From: Amaranthus tricolor
Lineage: Eukaryota > Streptophyta > Magnoliopsida > Caryophyllales > Amaranthaceae
Assembly: GCF_026212465.1 (NCBI RefSeq)
Contig: NC_080050.1
Coordinates: 3,348,644-3,412,643, forward strand
Direction: 5' to 3'
DNA length: 64,000 nt
Part shown: in pieces, positions 1 through 13,000 of the stretch
Numbering within the stretch: the first letter of the stretch is position 1
How the letters are laid out: each line of letters begins with the position of its first letter
Notes under the pieces: generated by a model
The model's database searches: none
What the model was told of the DNA's origin: nothing
Seen by the model: only the letters and a program-made list of their open reading frames with translations
Program-made: the position numbers and the translations under genes

Positions 1-406
1 AGTCGCACAAAACCCGCATAATTTTTCATTCGATATATGAGATTTTAGTCGAACGTTGATAATACCTCATAGTCTTACTACCTAACGGTCGAAAAAATAA
101 AAAGTTATCCTGACCTTACACGTATACTATTAAACAATTATCCTAACCTTACACGTATACCATCAAACTCTGCAATGCACGGTTCATAGTCTCCTCTCCT
201 CTCAACTCCTCATTTCTTCACTTCCTCTCCCTTTCCATCAGTATAAATCCAGTAAAAGCGCTAACCCACTAAAACAATGGATGCACAACCCAAACTATTT
301 TCTGCCTTTCTGTAATTCATATTCAAATGAGTTTCTTGGGTTTTAGTGATTATATATTATATTAACTAAGAGAAATCCCGATTCAACCTAAGATCAAGGT
401 AGAAAA

Positions 407-468
407 ATGATGGTGCTGGAGCGTCTACGAGGAGAAGCATTGCAGGAGTTGATCACTCGGCGTTTCAG
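407..468 (+). CDS. possible first coding exon of an unrecognised gene
   Basis: An ATG pair opens a 20-codon frame (MMVLERLRGEALQELITRRF) that ends at a good donor, CAG/GTATTTAAG. The pyrimidine-rich sequence at about 190-240 would suit a 5' leader. I find no second exon downstream: the next coding-looking sequence is transposase debris on the other strand. The gene may therefore be cut off by the insertions, or its remaining exons may be too short or divergent for me to see. Family unknown. The exon call rests only on the start, the open frame and the donor. Confidence 0.3.
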
Positions 469-1176
469 GTATTTAAGACTTTCTCTTCAATAAATTAAAC
501 ATTTATTGCAATTGGGGGGTTTTAATTTAGGGGTTTTCGGGTTTAATTTTGATTTACGTGGGTTCTTTTAATTTGGGGTTTTTTCTCTTTTCAATTTTAC
601 ATCTGGAAAGTTCCTGGATTTCTATGTGATTGGATTTCTTGCTTCTAGAGTTTAATATTGTTCTTATTGATGTGTTTATCCTTCTATTTTAATTAATCAA
701 TGATGCTAACATGGGTTTTGGATTATTTAATCAATTCAAAATGATAGGATGTACTATGCTGAGTTTCAATAACGTGGAAGAAAAAAAATAGAAAAAGAGG
801 ATGAAGTATAGTGGAGTATAATTTTCGATTTCAATGTACTCCTTTGATTTCTATTTGACCCTTTCTAGTTACTGCACTTGTTGAATCTGTCCTAAAATTT
901 TCATTTGCTTCACCTTCCTCACAAGGGTTTGATTGCTTGTGTAAGAGTTGACATTAGCCAACCAAATAAATACTCTCCATTTTATAATTTTTGCAATATT
1001 TTTCATTTTAGGATGTTTCAAAATTTTAAATACATTTTCTTTTTGGAAAATAAAACCCGCATTCTAGGTATCATAAAAAATCAATTTTAACCATTCATTT
1101 CACTTTTTTCTTTCTCTCTCCTAATATAAACCATTCATTGTACTATCATGAAAGGAGTGATTGTATACCTCATTCA
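469..1176. other. AT-rich stretch with no gene recognised
   Basis: No exon-like frame or element terminus was recognised. It could be the first intron of the partial gene at 407-468, or intergenic DNA. Confidence 0.4.
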
Positions 1177-1212
1177 GAGCACCAACATTGTTGAGAACTA
1201 CTCTCCTTTTAG
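1177..1212 (+). repeat. 36-bp direct repeat, left copy, flanking the Harbinger remnant
   Basis: The segment beginning GAGCACCAACATTGTTGAG recurs in the same orientation at 3385-3420 with one mismatch. It starts GAGCACC, the kind of terminus seen in PIF/Harbinger elements and their MITEs. A second GAGCACC follows directly at 1212 after TTA, a Harbinger-type target trinucleotide. The copies are direct rather than inverted, so they are not a simple terminal inverted repeat pair. Confidence 0.5.
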
Positions 1213-1694
1213 AGCACCATCATTCATGAGGATATATATATCCTTTCCCATTTTCTCTCTCCTTTCCTACACTTGACACATCATTTTCTCTTTCCTCCAC
1301 ATCACTTCCCACTATCTCCATCCTTTTACTTATCCTTTCCCTCAAAATTCCCCAACATCCATGAGTATCCTTTCCCACTTTCTCTCTCCTACTTACATAT
1401 ACCCCACCATTTATTCCCTTTTCAAATTATATATATATTTTTTTTGAGGGGAATTAATAAACTTAATTATTATTATTATTGGTGTACATGTTGTTAATAA
1501 TAATTAATATGTAGATCATTCTATTAATTAGACACATTAATTAAACGAGACGAATTCTAAAACATAAAATTCATTGATTAACAACATGAAATACAAAGAT
1601 TAAACGACACGAATAAAAAAAACATGACTTACGTTGATTAAAATAACACGCAAAGAAAAAATAACAAACATAACTTTAAAAATTACTAAAATGT

Positions 1695-3078
1695 TTAATT
1701 TTCATCCGACCTCCTAGATTGTGCCCATAAAAGCTCGATCAAGTCGTTCTTCAAAGCCATATGGACATTTCTATCACGAATCTCCCCTCTCGAAACTATC
1801 AATGTACCGAAATTATCTGGATCATAATGTCCGGGAGTGACGGTGAATGTTGTTGCATTCCTAGTTGAGGACGACCCCGGCATATTCTCAGGCTGTTCAT
1901 CGGCAAACTCGAGTGGATCTTTATAATTTAAATATGTATCACGCTCGTCTTCAACAATCATGTTGTGGATGATGATGCAAGTCATCATAATTTTCCACAA
2001 CAGATCTACAGTCCATGCCAAAGCAGGCTTCCTGATTATTGCGAAACGAGCTTGTAACACACCAAAAGCACGTTCAACATCCTTTCTCGCACTCTCTTGA
2101 CGTTTAGTAAATAACGTATCCTTGGCTGTTTGAGGGGCCGTAACCGCATCTATAAATGTCGACCACTTTGGATAAATGCCATCGGTGAGATAGTATCCTT
2201 TTGTGTAAGTGTTTCCATTAACTGTGAACAGAACTTGTGGAGCACGATTACTTATTATATCATCAAACACCGGAGAACGTTGTAGTACATTAATATCATT
2301 GCATGACCCAGGAGTCCCAAAGAAGGCGTGCCAAATCCATAAATCCCTAGATGCAACCGCTTCCAAGATAACAGTGGCCGTTTTAGATCGGCCTTGATAC
2401 ATTCCTTTCCATCCAGCTGGACAATTTTTCCATACCCAATGCATGCAATCAATGCTGCCAAGCATGCCGGGGAAGTTTCTAGCCTCCCCTTCTCTTAGTA
2501 GACGCTGCATATCTTCCGGTGTTGGCTTGCGGAGGTACTCAGTTGCAAATTGAGCAATAACTCCATCGACAAATTGTGAAAGACATTCTCTAGCAGTACT
2601 TTCACCAAGCTTTAGATATTCATCTACTTGATCAGCTGAACAACCATAAGCTAAGTATAGCCGCGGTGCATTTTTGAAGGGGTGAAGCACCAAGACGCAT
2701 GGTAGCATCGGGACGTTGTTGGAAATAGCGATTACTCGCGCTTAATGTGTCCACAATCCGAAGGAACAAGGGTTTCCTCATACGAAACCTCCTTCGAAAT
2801 ACGGTATCATTGTATACCGGTTGATTACTAAAGTAATCTGCAACTAGATTGTCGTGAGCCGCTTCACGATTTCTAGGCACAGTTTCCCTTCGTTTTCTTG
2901 GACGTTTTTGATTATCATGTTGTACTGAATTGTTAACAGCTACAAGCACCGACTTTTGCATCGCAAGTAAACGTTGACTCTCATTTATATAATTCATGAC
3001 CATGTGATCATAAATTTCATCAGTTATACTTGAGGAGGAAGAGCTTGAAGAACTTGAAGAGATTGAATCTAAGCTCAT
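1695..3078 (-). pseudogene. PIF/Harbinger transposase (HARBI1-like nuclease), frameshifted
   Basis: Two overlapping minus-strand frames together form a near complete Harbinger DDE transposase. The N-terminal part (start codon at 3078, serine run, basic patch, then a segment ending SPLQKCTAAI) gives way near plus position 2655 to a second frame starting LAYGCSADQVDEYLK. About five bases are missing relative to the family at that joint, so the protein is broken there. The second part keeps the catalytic acidic residues in GSIDCMHW, YLTDGIYPKW and VERAFGVLQ, and ends with a stop at 1695. The MYB-like accessory protein that autonomous elements carry was not found. This is a recently decayed copy; the only lesion I see is the one frameshift. 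Confidence 0.85.
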
Positions 3079-3384
3079 ATTGCATTTGGTGTTTTTATTT
3101 TGGTGTGTTTGTTTGTGATACTAGAAGATGGAAATCATATACCTTAAATAGACAAAAGCAATATTACCGTTGCAAAGCCATGAACTTCAAAAATATGTTA
3201 CCCATTGCACTGTTTCTTTCCTCTTTTCAGTATTTTTTTTGGCTTCTTGTACAACTTGTGCTCGTGGGCCGAGGAGCCTTCTCCTTTCCATGGAAAGGAA
3301 TACCCAATTCCTTTTTCTAACAGGATCCTCAAACTTATTTTTACATTGTTATTCATCAAGATAAGTACAAGATAAGGGAGCTAA

Positions 3385-3420
3385 GAGCACCAACATTGTT
3401 GAGGACTACTCTCCTTTTAG
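3385..3420 (+). repeat. 36-bp direct repeat, right copy
   Basis: This is the partner of 1177-1212, preceded by CTAA, so TAA could be a Harbinger-type target site. It is followed by CATGAAAGG, a 9-mer that also occurs shortly before the left copy, at about 1148. Confidence 0.5.
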
Positions 3421-4941
3421 CATGAAAGGTATGAAGTTTAGTTGACGTTTATATTGTGTCAAAGTGTAGGAACTAAATAACAAGGATTTAAAATGGTTTA
3501 TCAGTCAATGGAGTACATCTACCATTTAGCTTAAGATTATATTAATGTGTTTAAATTAGAGGAATTACAAATGGAGGTCTAATGTAAGAAGAGAGAAGCT
3601 AATCAGGGAGAAAAACTAAGCAAGAAAGTTGCTCTAACAAATAAGACTTTGGTGCAATATTAACCTTAGCATATGGGTGAATATATATAGGAAAAATGAG
3701 GGCATCAATGGGGGATACAAAGCCATGACAAAAAATCAGCAAAAGAAGGCAAAGAGTGCACAATAGCCTGTGCTCGTTTGAACATCTAATCCGCTCGTTC
3801 GAGCACAGTGCCAACCATACTTGTACTGAAATGGATGCATTTAACACCCAATACTTGCCTCCCAAGCATCCACTATCGTTCGTACATTGTCTCAATGTTC
3901 TAACCTGATTTCCATGCAACCAATTATAAGTATGTACTTGTGTTCTCTTCTTACTCTAACAAGTTAAATCAATTTTTTTAATCTTGTTTTGATTATTTGG
4001 TGAACAAAAGTCCCCAATAATCCTAACATATCACAAACAAACATAAAAACATTATTCTTTAACAACTTATCTTGTATGAGATTGGTCCATTATGAGGTGG
4101 TCTCTTCTAATTAATTCGATTTTTAATTGATGGCTTTAAAATTTTCAGTTATCATTTTAATATACTATATGAGTACATGTATATGAGTTAGCGCAATAAA
4201 AGATAACCTATCTTGAAATTGGCTTATTTAAGAATTTATGTATCCGTAAAAATATCAATGTGCTTTCTTTCCAGAAATTGAAACCTACTACAATTAAACT
4301 TTCACCAACTTAAAATATCAATGTTCTCACAATCTTGTTCGGTATCTTCATTTAAATATTTTTTGAACTCAAGTTTTGATTTACCCTCTTTTATATTTGT
4401 GTTTCTTCCACTTATTTTTCAACATCTCAATTTTTTTGTGAGGAACACAAACGTTATCATCTTTACTAGTAGCTAAAATTTCTTTTTTATGTACATCGTT
4501 AAATTGTGAACCTTTATACTCCTTGAATAAAAGAAATAAAATTTCCTTCATTTTTGTTGCAATTGAATTTCCAACATTTCAACCATAAATCTCAACTAAC
4601 ATCCACTCAACATTACTCAAGTTTATAACGGGAATCAAGTACCACTGCAACAAAAGTCAACAGATTAATTTTTTCGAGATCTGTTCAATATTTATCATAC
4701 TTTCCCTTCATTACGCTAGCCATTAAAGACATTTCAATATCATCAGAATCAATTAACTCTTTCAAAAGAGCATAATGTTTGCATTAACATATGAAGAATC
4801 AGAAACACGCAAAGTAAAGTCTTAAAAGCTTGCTAGAAACTGACAAAACCTTCTAATATTTTCCTAATTTTCAATTTCAGGAGATTGTAGGAGATTGTTT
4901 GATAAACCTAACTTTTTAAACTTTAACAACCTTGTAGGAGA
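3421..4941. other. intergenic, no gene recognised
   Basis: AT-rich sequence with short open frames only. At about 3775-3805 there is a CGCTCGTTCGAGC-type motif, resembling a GC-rich motif seen in the LTRs at 39.8 and 41.9 kb. Confidence 0.4.
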
Positions 4942-5277
4942 TTATTTGATAAACCTAACAGCTTGTCTAATACGCACAACACAATTATCAACGTGTTTCA
5001 TACCATTACTAACAACTAAATTAATAATATGAGCAACACAACACATGTGAAGACTACGACATTTAAGAACCCCAGTTTTCAAACCATTAATTATTTTCTG
5101 TATATGAGCCATGGCAACATCATTGGAACTAGCATTCTCAATTGTTTTTAGGAGTTTATGATTGGCATCTCTAGTATTTGTTTGTTTATGTTTCATAAAC
5201 TCAATCTTTGAGAAATGTATCCTTGAATTACATCTTGAGAAAATATTTTGCATAACTGTTGAGAATGCTAATTCCAA
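4942..5277 (-). pseudogene. hAT-superfamily transposase fragment
   Basis: A 111-codon minus-strand frame contains a segment typical of plant hAT transposases: an ENASSNDVA stretch, then KCRSLHMCCVAHIINLVV, matching the family's Arg-Cys-x-Ala-His-x-Leu-Asn-Leu-Ile pattern. Everything else of the protein (BED zinc finger, rest of the RNase H fold, C-terminal dimerisation domain) is missing. Part of the same protein segment also appears on the opposite strand just to the right. Confidence 0.65.
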
Positions 5278-5320
5278 TGATGTTGCGTTGACTTATATGC
5301 AGAAAAAAATTAGTGATTGG
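5083..5320. repeat. inverted repeat made from hAT coding sequence
   Basis: The left arm (about 5083-5145) and right arm (about 5253-5320) are reverse complements at roughly 80% identity, separated by about 107 bp. Each arm encodes the same hAT segment on opposite strands: ENASSNDVAMAHIQK on minus and ENANSNDVALTYMQKK on plus. So two hAT fragments lie head to head. Confidence 0.65.
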
Positions 5321-6133
5321 AAAATGATATTTTCCTTCAATACCAATCTTCCCCAAATCTAACACTTATAACCTCACTTTAAGCATCAATCTTCTTTTTC
5401 TAGAGGCTTAATGATTTTTTAGCTATCGATTTTAACTCTTAAAACACCAATTTCACTACGTAAAATGTCAATTATAACTCTTAAAATCTCTACTCTAACC
5501 CTTAATTTTATATTTTATTTACCTACTCTAACTGCAAACTATCCATTTTAAAACTTAGAATGTCTATTCCAATGGTTTAAAGTTTGTCAAATCTAAGACT
5601 ACTTATTTCAAGGTCTAAAATGTCCAATTCAAGCTTTAAAATGACAACTTCAAAATTATGGGCTGGAATTATTAGTGGTCGTACCGCACGTATGGGGTCG
5701 TCTCACAGGAGATTTGTTGTAAAAGTTATATGATCAAAACAGTGAACATACGTTAAATTTTAACTTACAAGTATTGCATTAGAACAATGTTTTTACTCTT
5801 ATTTTTCTTCTTTGTCAAACTTCTTCAACAAACTAGTATCACCTTACTTAAACTTCGTCATAAAACTAGATTTCATATAAATATATTTTATCTTTAATAT
5901 ATCCCTGAAACATCTTGTTTAAATTTCTTGAAAAAATTGTAAAATGAACAAGTAAAAAATATAGCAGAGGAACTAGTGATTTCCTTTACATTATTGTTTA
6001 AATTTTAAGATTAACTTTTTGAATCTTTAAAATACAACAACATTCCATTACATTATGCGAATATGATCAAGTGATTTCCACTTAAACTCGTAGGTGACAA
6101 TTAAAAGTGTAGATATGCAACTTTTAAATATGA

Positions 6134-9100
6134 TCATTTGTGAAATTCCATAACCCAAAAATTGCATACATAACAATGGATCTTGACACCAGAAAATCCA
6201 GCCGCCTTAGCTAAAGCCTCAAATTCTCTCCTAGTCCTTTCCTTTCCTCCTGGATTTTGTGTCATCATGCTCACATCCAATTGACTAATAGCTCTTGAAA
6301 GTGATGTCGTCTCTGGCTCGTCTGTGATGTTTGTTTCCACGACGATTACCTTGCCATCTTCTGGCAATGCCTTATAACAATTCTTTAACAATACTAGACA
6401 TTGATCGTCACTCCAGTCGTGGAGGATCCACTATAACATAAATCGTTAAAAAATACTTTTAATTATACTGTAATCTCCATCACGTGTCTATTTGAATTTG
6501 CAACTAAAAATGCATTTCTCTTTATAATATGTCATTATCAGTAGCAAATTAATAATTTCAAAGAAACATACGAGTAAATTTAAATTAAAAATAGGACAAC
6601 TCATTGTAATAGGAGAGGAGGCATTAACTAATAAAAAGTTGATAACTTAAAAATTACCTTCATGAAGATAGCATCTCCCTTAGGAACACTTTCAAACATA
6701 TCTCCACCAACATGCTCCACACCTAAATTCATTATGTGAAATCAACATTGATCAATAATTTTATTAATTTTTGTATTATAATAAACGAAAGTAAAATTTA
6801 ATATATACGCCTCTGTTCTTTGAGTTGGCTACTAGTAATATTTTCTCTCCTGATATGTCATTTTCAGTAACAATACCTATTTTATTATTAAAAAACAATC
6901 TAGCAAGCAAAGTAAAATAGAAGTTTTCCTCTGGGTTTTTGACAAAATTGGAATAATTTTCAATGTCATATTTCTAGTCAATAGAATGTCTTCCATATTT
7001 TATTTTCTCCTTTATGTCCATTGTTTGTCCAATTGCTGGTTATGCTCCTTTTCACCAAAACTTCATAGAAGCACATTATTATACTAGCTTCTAATATTGG
7101 AAATGTTTGGCACTTTGAATAGTCAAAATCTAATTATTATTCTATTTGTTTCGATTTTTAAATAATATTTAATTTAAACTAAATTAAATTGATATGTTAA
7201 TTAATTGAATATACATAAAATGAAAAACTTTTTAAATTTACACCTTATACTTAGGGAAATTATCAATAGTACCCCTGAGTTTTGCACTTTATCAACGGTA
7301 CCCCTACGTTTTTTTATTATCAATAGTACCCTCGTATTATTGAGTGTTAAACAACCGTAACCTTTTAAAACTTTTTCCGTTCAAAGTCGTTCAAAACCGT
7401 TAACTTTCTTTTATGTTTTGAATAGAAAAATAAAATAAAAAGAAAAAAAATTAACGATTTTGGATGGATAAGTTTTAAAAGGTTATGGTTGTAAAATGCT
7501 CAATAGTACATGGGTACCATTGATAATAAAAAAAAATTTAGAAGTACCATTAATAAAGTGCCAAAACTTAGGGGAAGCAATGATAGTTTCCCATTTGACC
7601 AAATACATAAACAAAAACCTAATTTCCTTGAGTGTATATTATTTTTAAGAAATTTGAGAGAAATAATGTACTCAAACTGAACAAAGTATAACATTTTTAA
7701 AAATGATTTAGAAATAAGAATTACTATTCCGTTTCTTCAAAAGAAATATAGTGCTCTTAAAGAAAATGCGGACATATGGTAATAAATGAGGAGAGAATAA
7801 GTTGCAAGAATAAAATTAATCAAAAAAAATAATAATATATAGATGATATTAAAAGAAAATGGTGCATTATAGTCCAAAAATAAACGGAATGAAATATTCG
7901 GGTTATCAAGTCGATTTCTGGTCAGATGTTTCAAGTGTCTAAGTTGGTTTTTATGTATATAATTGTTAATCAATTTTTATCTCGGGTTAAATCGAGTCCG
8001 GTTACAAGGTCCAGTAATTAATAAATGCTATATGAGTGGGACGTAGGAAAAATTAATTAGGTGACTTGAAAGTTATAATAACAATTAAAAGCATAAACAT
8101 ACCAGGCAGTGGAGGAGCTTGTTGAATAACATGGGGCAAATCAAAGTTAATTCCTTTAATAGAAGGATATTGAGATGTAATAGCATTAATACTATGTCCA
8201 AGACCTCCTCCAACATCAACTAGTTGTTTAATGTTCTCAAATCCTTTATAATTTTGGATCACCTTTTTTATGGTATGTGTTGAATGAGCAAGCATTGCTT
8301 TGTTAAAGATCTCATTAAATTTTGGATCCACACTTGGGTATTCAAATGCATGCATTCCATATACCTTATTGAATGGTATTCCTCCTTCCATCACCGCCTC
8401 TTTTAATTTGCACCTATGAATATCACATAGAGTCAGAGTCAGCAACTCAATATCCTGCACAAGTCAATTTCGAGGGAAAAGGGTGCAGGCAAATCTTATC
8501 CTGGCCCCCTACAAGGAGTTAACAAGGAGAAATGCGTGCATTCAGAATATCCTAAAAAAAACTTTTAAATCGCATTTTATAAATATATCCATACGAATAA
8601 CTTCAGTTTCTATACTAATAAAATAATTAATTAACTAGAATCATCATCTAAATTATTTCTCATGATTTATTTGGAATATAATTCCTTCTTTAAGGAAAAG
8701 AAAAATTAAATTTTAACATAAAGTTATTAGTACTATAGTATGCAAATTTCGTTTGGCCACCTTCTTTAAAAAAGCCCACCTAAACAACACTATTAGATTG
8801 ATAACAAGTCAAATTATTAATTAAATATCACAAGTCGATTGAATGTGTTTTGATTGTTTTATTTTTTTCTTCATATTTTAACAAATTACATTAGGTTTAA
8901 CAAACGTATTAACTATAAATACTCATATAATTTTATGAGGGAATTTATAAAAATTGACTTTCAGAACAAGTTAATCTAAAGGGTTGATCTTATTTGATTT
9001 ATTTCTATAATTTTTTTTATAATTACTGCCTAGTATATCGGATGACCGCATTCCTCTGCCCTTTCTGTTAGGGGGTGTTGACCCTGCTCTAAACGAGATT

Positions 9101-9891
9101 TACAGAGTATGATGGTATAATTGTATCACCTAGTATATTAAATTATAAAAAAACTAAATTTTTTAATGGAGCAATAATTTGCAATTTCATAACAAATGTA
9201 AACCTTTCCTAATCTTTCTAAAAAAATATTTTATTATTTGATTATTTAGGGTTATGAGTTATCACTTTAAAATTGTAAATGGTAACTTTTAGGTTATAGC
9301 TTATAAACTATCACTTTAAGAAAGTAAACGTACAATGAGTCAACCCAATAAAAATAATCTCACTGTAAAATCGTCTCAATTTGCAAAAAAAGAAACAAAA
9401 AAGAAAAGTTGTATTAATTAATTAACTTACCAAGTGGAAAGAAAAACCTTGTCAATAACCAAGTTTAACATAGGGGCTAAGGACACCCCATCTTCATCAG
9501 GAACAAAGAACTTTGTAACCGGAGCGGGTCCATACAACCTCAGAACCGACCCTTCTTCGTTGGTAATGGCCTTACAACTCACTACAGAATAAGTAGCTAA
9601 CACCCTTAACATCCGGTCTAACATAACTGGAGCTTCCGGGTTTTTAGATTGGATCCGGGTCGCCAACTCAGTAGTGGATAACCCATCTGAATCCACCTCC
9701 TTATTAATGATTTGAAGCACACCTAAATCAATAGTAGCATTTAAAATCATGGGAAGAACACATGAATTAAGTATTTGAGCAGCATATGCATATGTTTCAT
9801 CTTCATTTTGATCATGTTTTGAATGATTTAATGATCCATTAATTACACCATTTGTGTCAGCTATGGTTTGATCATTGTGATTAGTAGACAT
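6134..9891 (-). CDS. COMT-like O-methyltransferase A (4 exons, 377 aa)
   Basis: Predicted SAM-dependent O-methyltransferase of the caffeic acid OMT type, acting on a small phenolic in the cytosol; substrate not determined. By my splicing the exons are 9891-9431, 8413-8103, 6722-6658 and 6430-6134, 1134 nt in total and in frame. An N-terminal dimerisation domain fills exon 1. Exon 2 holds the SAM motif [10 protein letters not shown] (residues 218-227) and DLPHVI. Exon 3 holds [10 protein letters not shown]. Exon 4 holds the catalytic-type His283 in WILHDWSDD, Glu311, and Asn338/Glu343 in NPGGKERT. The start is MSTNH; a longer upstream frame exists but begins with non-family sequence. The region that aligns with the COMT substrate-binding NQDKVLM segment reads NLVIDKVFL, so lignin COMT activity should not be assumed. 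Intron 2 holds a MITE. Confidence 0.9.
7254..7592. mobile_element. MITE with imperfect terminal inverted repeats
   Basis: The left end, GGGAAATTATCAATAGTACC, matches the reverse complement of the right end, GGGAAACTATCATTGCTTCC. The similarity continues through a shared GTTTTG(G)CACTTTAT over about 40 bp. There is no coding capacity. It lies in intron 2 of OMT A. I could not define a clear target duplication, so the superfamily is open. Confidence 0.6.
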
Positions 9892-10013
9892 TTTTGATTT
9901 TTTATTGAATAGAAAAATATTTTGGGTAGTTTTTTTTTTTTTTTTTTTTTTGTGTTGAATTAAGTAGAAGTATATTGTAAGATTTGTAGTAGTAAGGACT
10001 AGTAGAAATAGAG

Positions 10014-10021
10014 TTTTTATA
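10014..10021 (-). promoter_or_regulatory. candidate TATA box of OMT A
   Basis: On the minus strand this reads TATAAAAA, about 125 bp upstream of the chosen ATG at 9891, with a long A/T homopolymer in between. Position and sequence suit a plant TATA box; the transcription start is not known. Confidence 0.35.
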
Positions 10022-10099
10022 GATTTTTTTGATTGAAGTTTGGTATATGTAAGCCACCATGGCACCAACCATTTGTTATGATTGCTTTAGTTGTTGGAT

Positions 10100-13000
10100 A
10101 ATAAAGAAAAGTATTAGTGGGTGGCTAAAGACAATTGAGACCAACTTATTATGCACTAGTATAGTTCTTGTATTGAGTGGGGTACAAAATAATAGTACTT
10201 TGTAATATTTAATTTATCTCATTTTTATTTTAATTTGTTTTAATTAATTTGCCTAATTTTTATTTTAGAAGTTGATCCTACTATATTTACCCTTTTATTA
10301 TACTTAATTTTTTAGTTTTCGTGTCAAAATTCTGAACTGAAAACTAGAGTATCCATTATGGCGGCTTGAATTTGTTGTAAAGTTAGTGCAACGTTTTTTT
10401 TCAAGAAAATTAGGTAGAAGATGTTGCATATGCAAATGAGATGAGTTATTGAACTTAGAAGTTTGGTTGTTGAGGGAGTATCTAAGTGATTCATGGTGGC
10501 TTTAGGTTAAAAATAATGAAGATGGAAATTAGAGATAGTAAACTAGAATGTATGTATTAAATAAAAGATAGATATAACCTAAATAACCTATAACCTTATT
10601 TATAACAAAACATAATAATAATAATGTACAATCGTAAGAAGACCAAAAGCCTTCGACAATCCAAACCAATAACCACTTTTGCGCTTCAGCGAGCTAGCTA
10701 GTGTGACAATCCACGACGACACGACCTTTGAAGTCCCCTCGATTCGAGAGTCGTCAACTTCTTGACATGAAATTCCTTGGTTAAAATTCAAATTTCCTCA
10801 AAGTTCTAAGCAAGTATCATTCGACAACCCATTGACCATGACTCTTAATAGGTCGTTCAGCTTACGTTTTCAGCTATTTTAATATTTTAAATTTTGTGGC
10901 TTTTTTCTTGAGCATCTTATGCTGAAATTACCTCAAAAATTCATCAAAATAAACAGAAATTATATTGAAGACTTGTGAAATGCCTTCAACTCAAATCTTA
11001 TACCGTTAAGCTCATAAAATATGGTCAAATAACTCAAAATAAGTAGCGAAATAAGACAGATTGGTGCTCAGAAACGCACCTACTATTAATCCATTCTACT
11101 TGATGCTTTCCAATAACAACAAATCTAGTCTTAAACCGTTGAAAACTCTCATATGGGTTACACTTAATTTTATACACCTATATACTTCCAGGAAATACAT
11201 TTCTTTTTAAGTAGCTTTCCTCCTATCTAGTCTAAATTTTACGCCTTTAGGGCTCGTTTAGATCGATATTTAAGAGATAACAGGTAAATAAAAGTTAAAG
11301 TAAGAAAAAAATTAACTACATAAGAGTTTAATAGAATTTGATTGTTAAAGAGGTGGAAGAATTTGTTAGAAAGTAATAGTCGTAATATTCGTTTTTGGGG
11401 ATAATATAAGAAATTTATTCAAAATTGATGTAATTTTTTTCAATAAAGGTAAAAAAAATTTGGTCCTAAATTTCATCATAACATGCTGAGAATTCCTAAA
11501 TTTTAATTCAAGTTTTTTTTATTTCACTTTCACATTTTAAATGGAAAAGTACATTTTAATTAATTATAATTTTCTTTGTACTTACTTTTATTTCTATCCT
11601 TATTTGTAAAAAAATTTATTTGTGATTCTAAATGATACTTCTATATCATGTAAATTGTTAGCAATACCAAAAAAAAATAAAAAAAATTTAGTGAAGTTTT
11701 GTTGGTTTACTATATTATTAATATGACATAATTTGCCATGCATTTATACATTTCTTTGCTTTACTTTTGTGTAATTGCTTTAATTTAATTTATTTGTATA
11801 AAAAAAACTCTAGAATTATTAGATCTTTTAGCAGTCAATAATGGTCAACAATTAGACGACCAATGTTTTCCAGCCAATAAAGTATATTCTTATTTTCCAC
11901 CAACCCACTTTGGCCAACCCAACATACCACTATGATTTGTTTACTCTTATCTTTTGTTGGGATCAGTTGAAATAAGTATACTCTATTCCTATTTATTTTA
12001 AGCTAGGTGTGATATTTACTTTATATACTCTATTCAATATATTTATTTAATTTTTAATATATATATAATTATGTATAACTAAAAAATAATAAAATATTAA
12101 TATTAATAAACATAATATATAAACGAATCAAATAAGATCTCACATGATTATATTTTGACTTATAAATTAATAATAAAATACAATTTAAGAGTGATAGATG
12201 AATAATGTCCTAAAAGTAAATGGAACATCTAAGGTGAATAGGAGAAAATTATTATTTTTATAGGAAAGTTATGTGATCGGATCTCACATTATTCTTCTCT
12301 TTTCTCAGTTTAGCCAATGATTTCAGAAAAAACATACTCCCTCATTCAACTTAATTTGCCTTAGTTTTTATTTTAGTAAATAAAATAATAATTTGTAAAG
12401 TTAACAACTCAGGAATTTCCCGAGCAACAGTCTTTTGTTGGAATCACTAATTACTCAATCAACAATCACAATTTTTTTTTTCAAATCAACATCAGACTGC
12501 AAATTGCCATGCAACCAACAAAATTAAAAATTCAAATGAAGATTGAATTCTAAAGATATGTTAAATATTTTATCACATCTCATCATACAAGAAATTTTTG
12601 GGATAGAGGTGTAGATACAGTACAGATGACCCTCACATATTTAGCACTAAATGTGTTCGGAATAAATCTGATAATTTTACCTAACTGTGTAACCGAATCC
12701 GATTAGACCAACTACAAAATAAATTTACAATTATGTAAAAACCAATATAAACACGAGATTTGATTTTAAAGCGATCTGATGTCACAAATAAACACCTCCA
12801 TTATTTCATTTCATTCATAATCTAGTTCATTCCAATTTAACCCAGTTTGATTCATTTTAATTTAATTTAACTTACTTTTATCTAATTCCATTTAGCTAAA
12901 TAACCTAAGAAAAATTTAGCAAAATTGTCAAATCCACAGAAAATAATTAAATTATAATTTATTTTCAAAATAAATCCTAATATGTGTATTTATAGTGAAT

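Noticed and set aside
905..1497. Short open frames on the plus strand (61 and 74 codons)
   Set aside because: Low-complexity AT/pyrimidine translation with no family resemblance or splice context.
9892..10068. Upstream extension of the OMT A frame
   Set aside because: The added residues include a Lys run from a homopolymer and do not resemble the family; the ATG at 9891 gives a normal N-terminus and lies downstream of the candidate TATA box.
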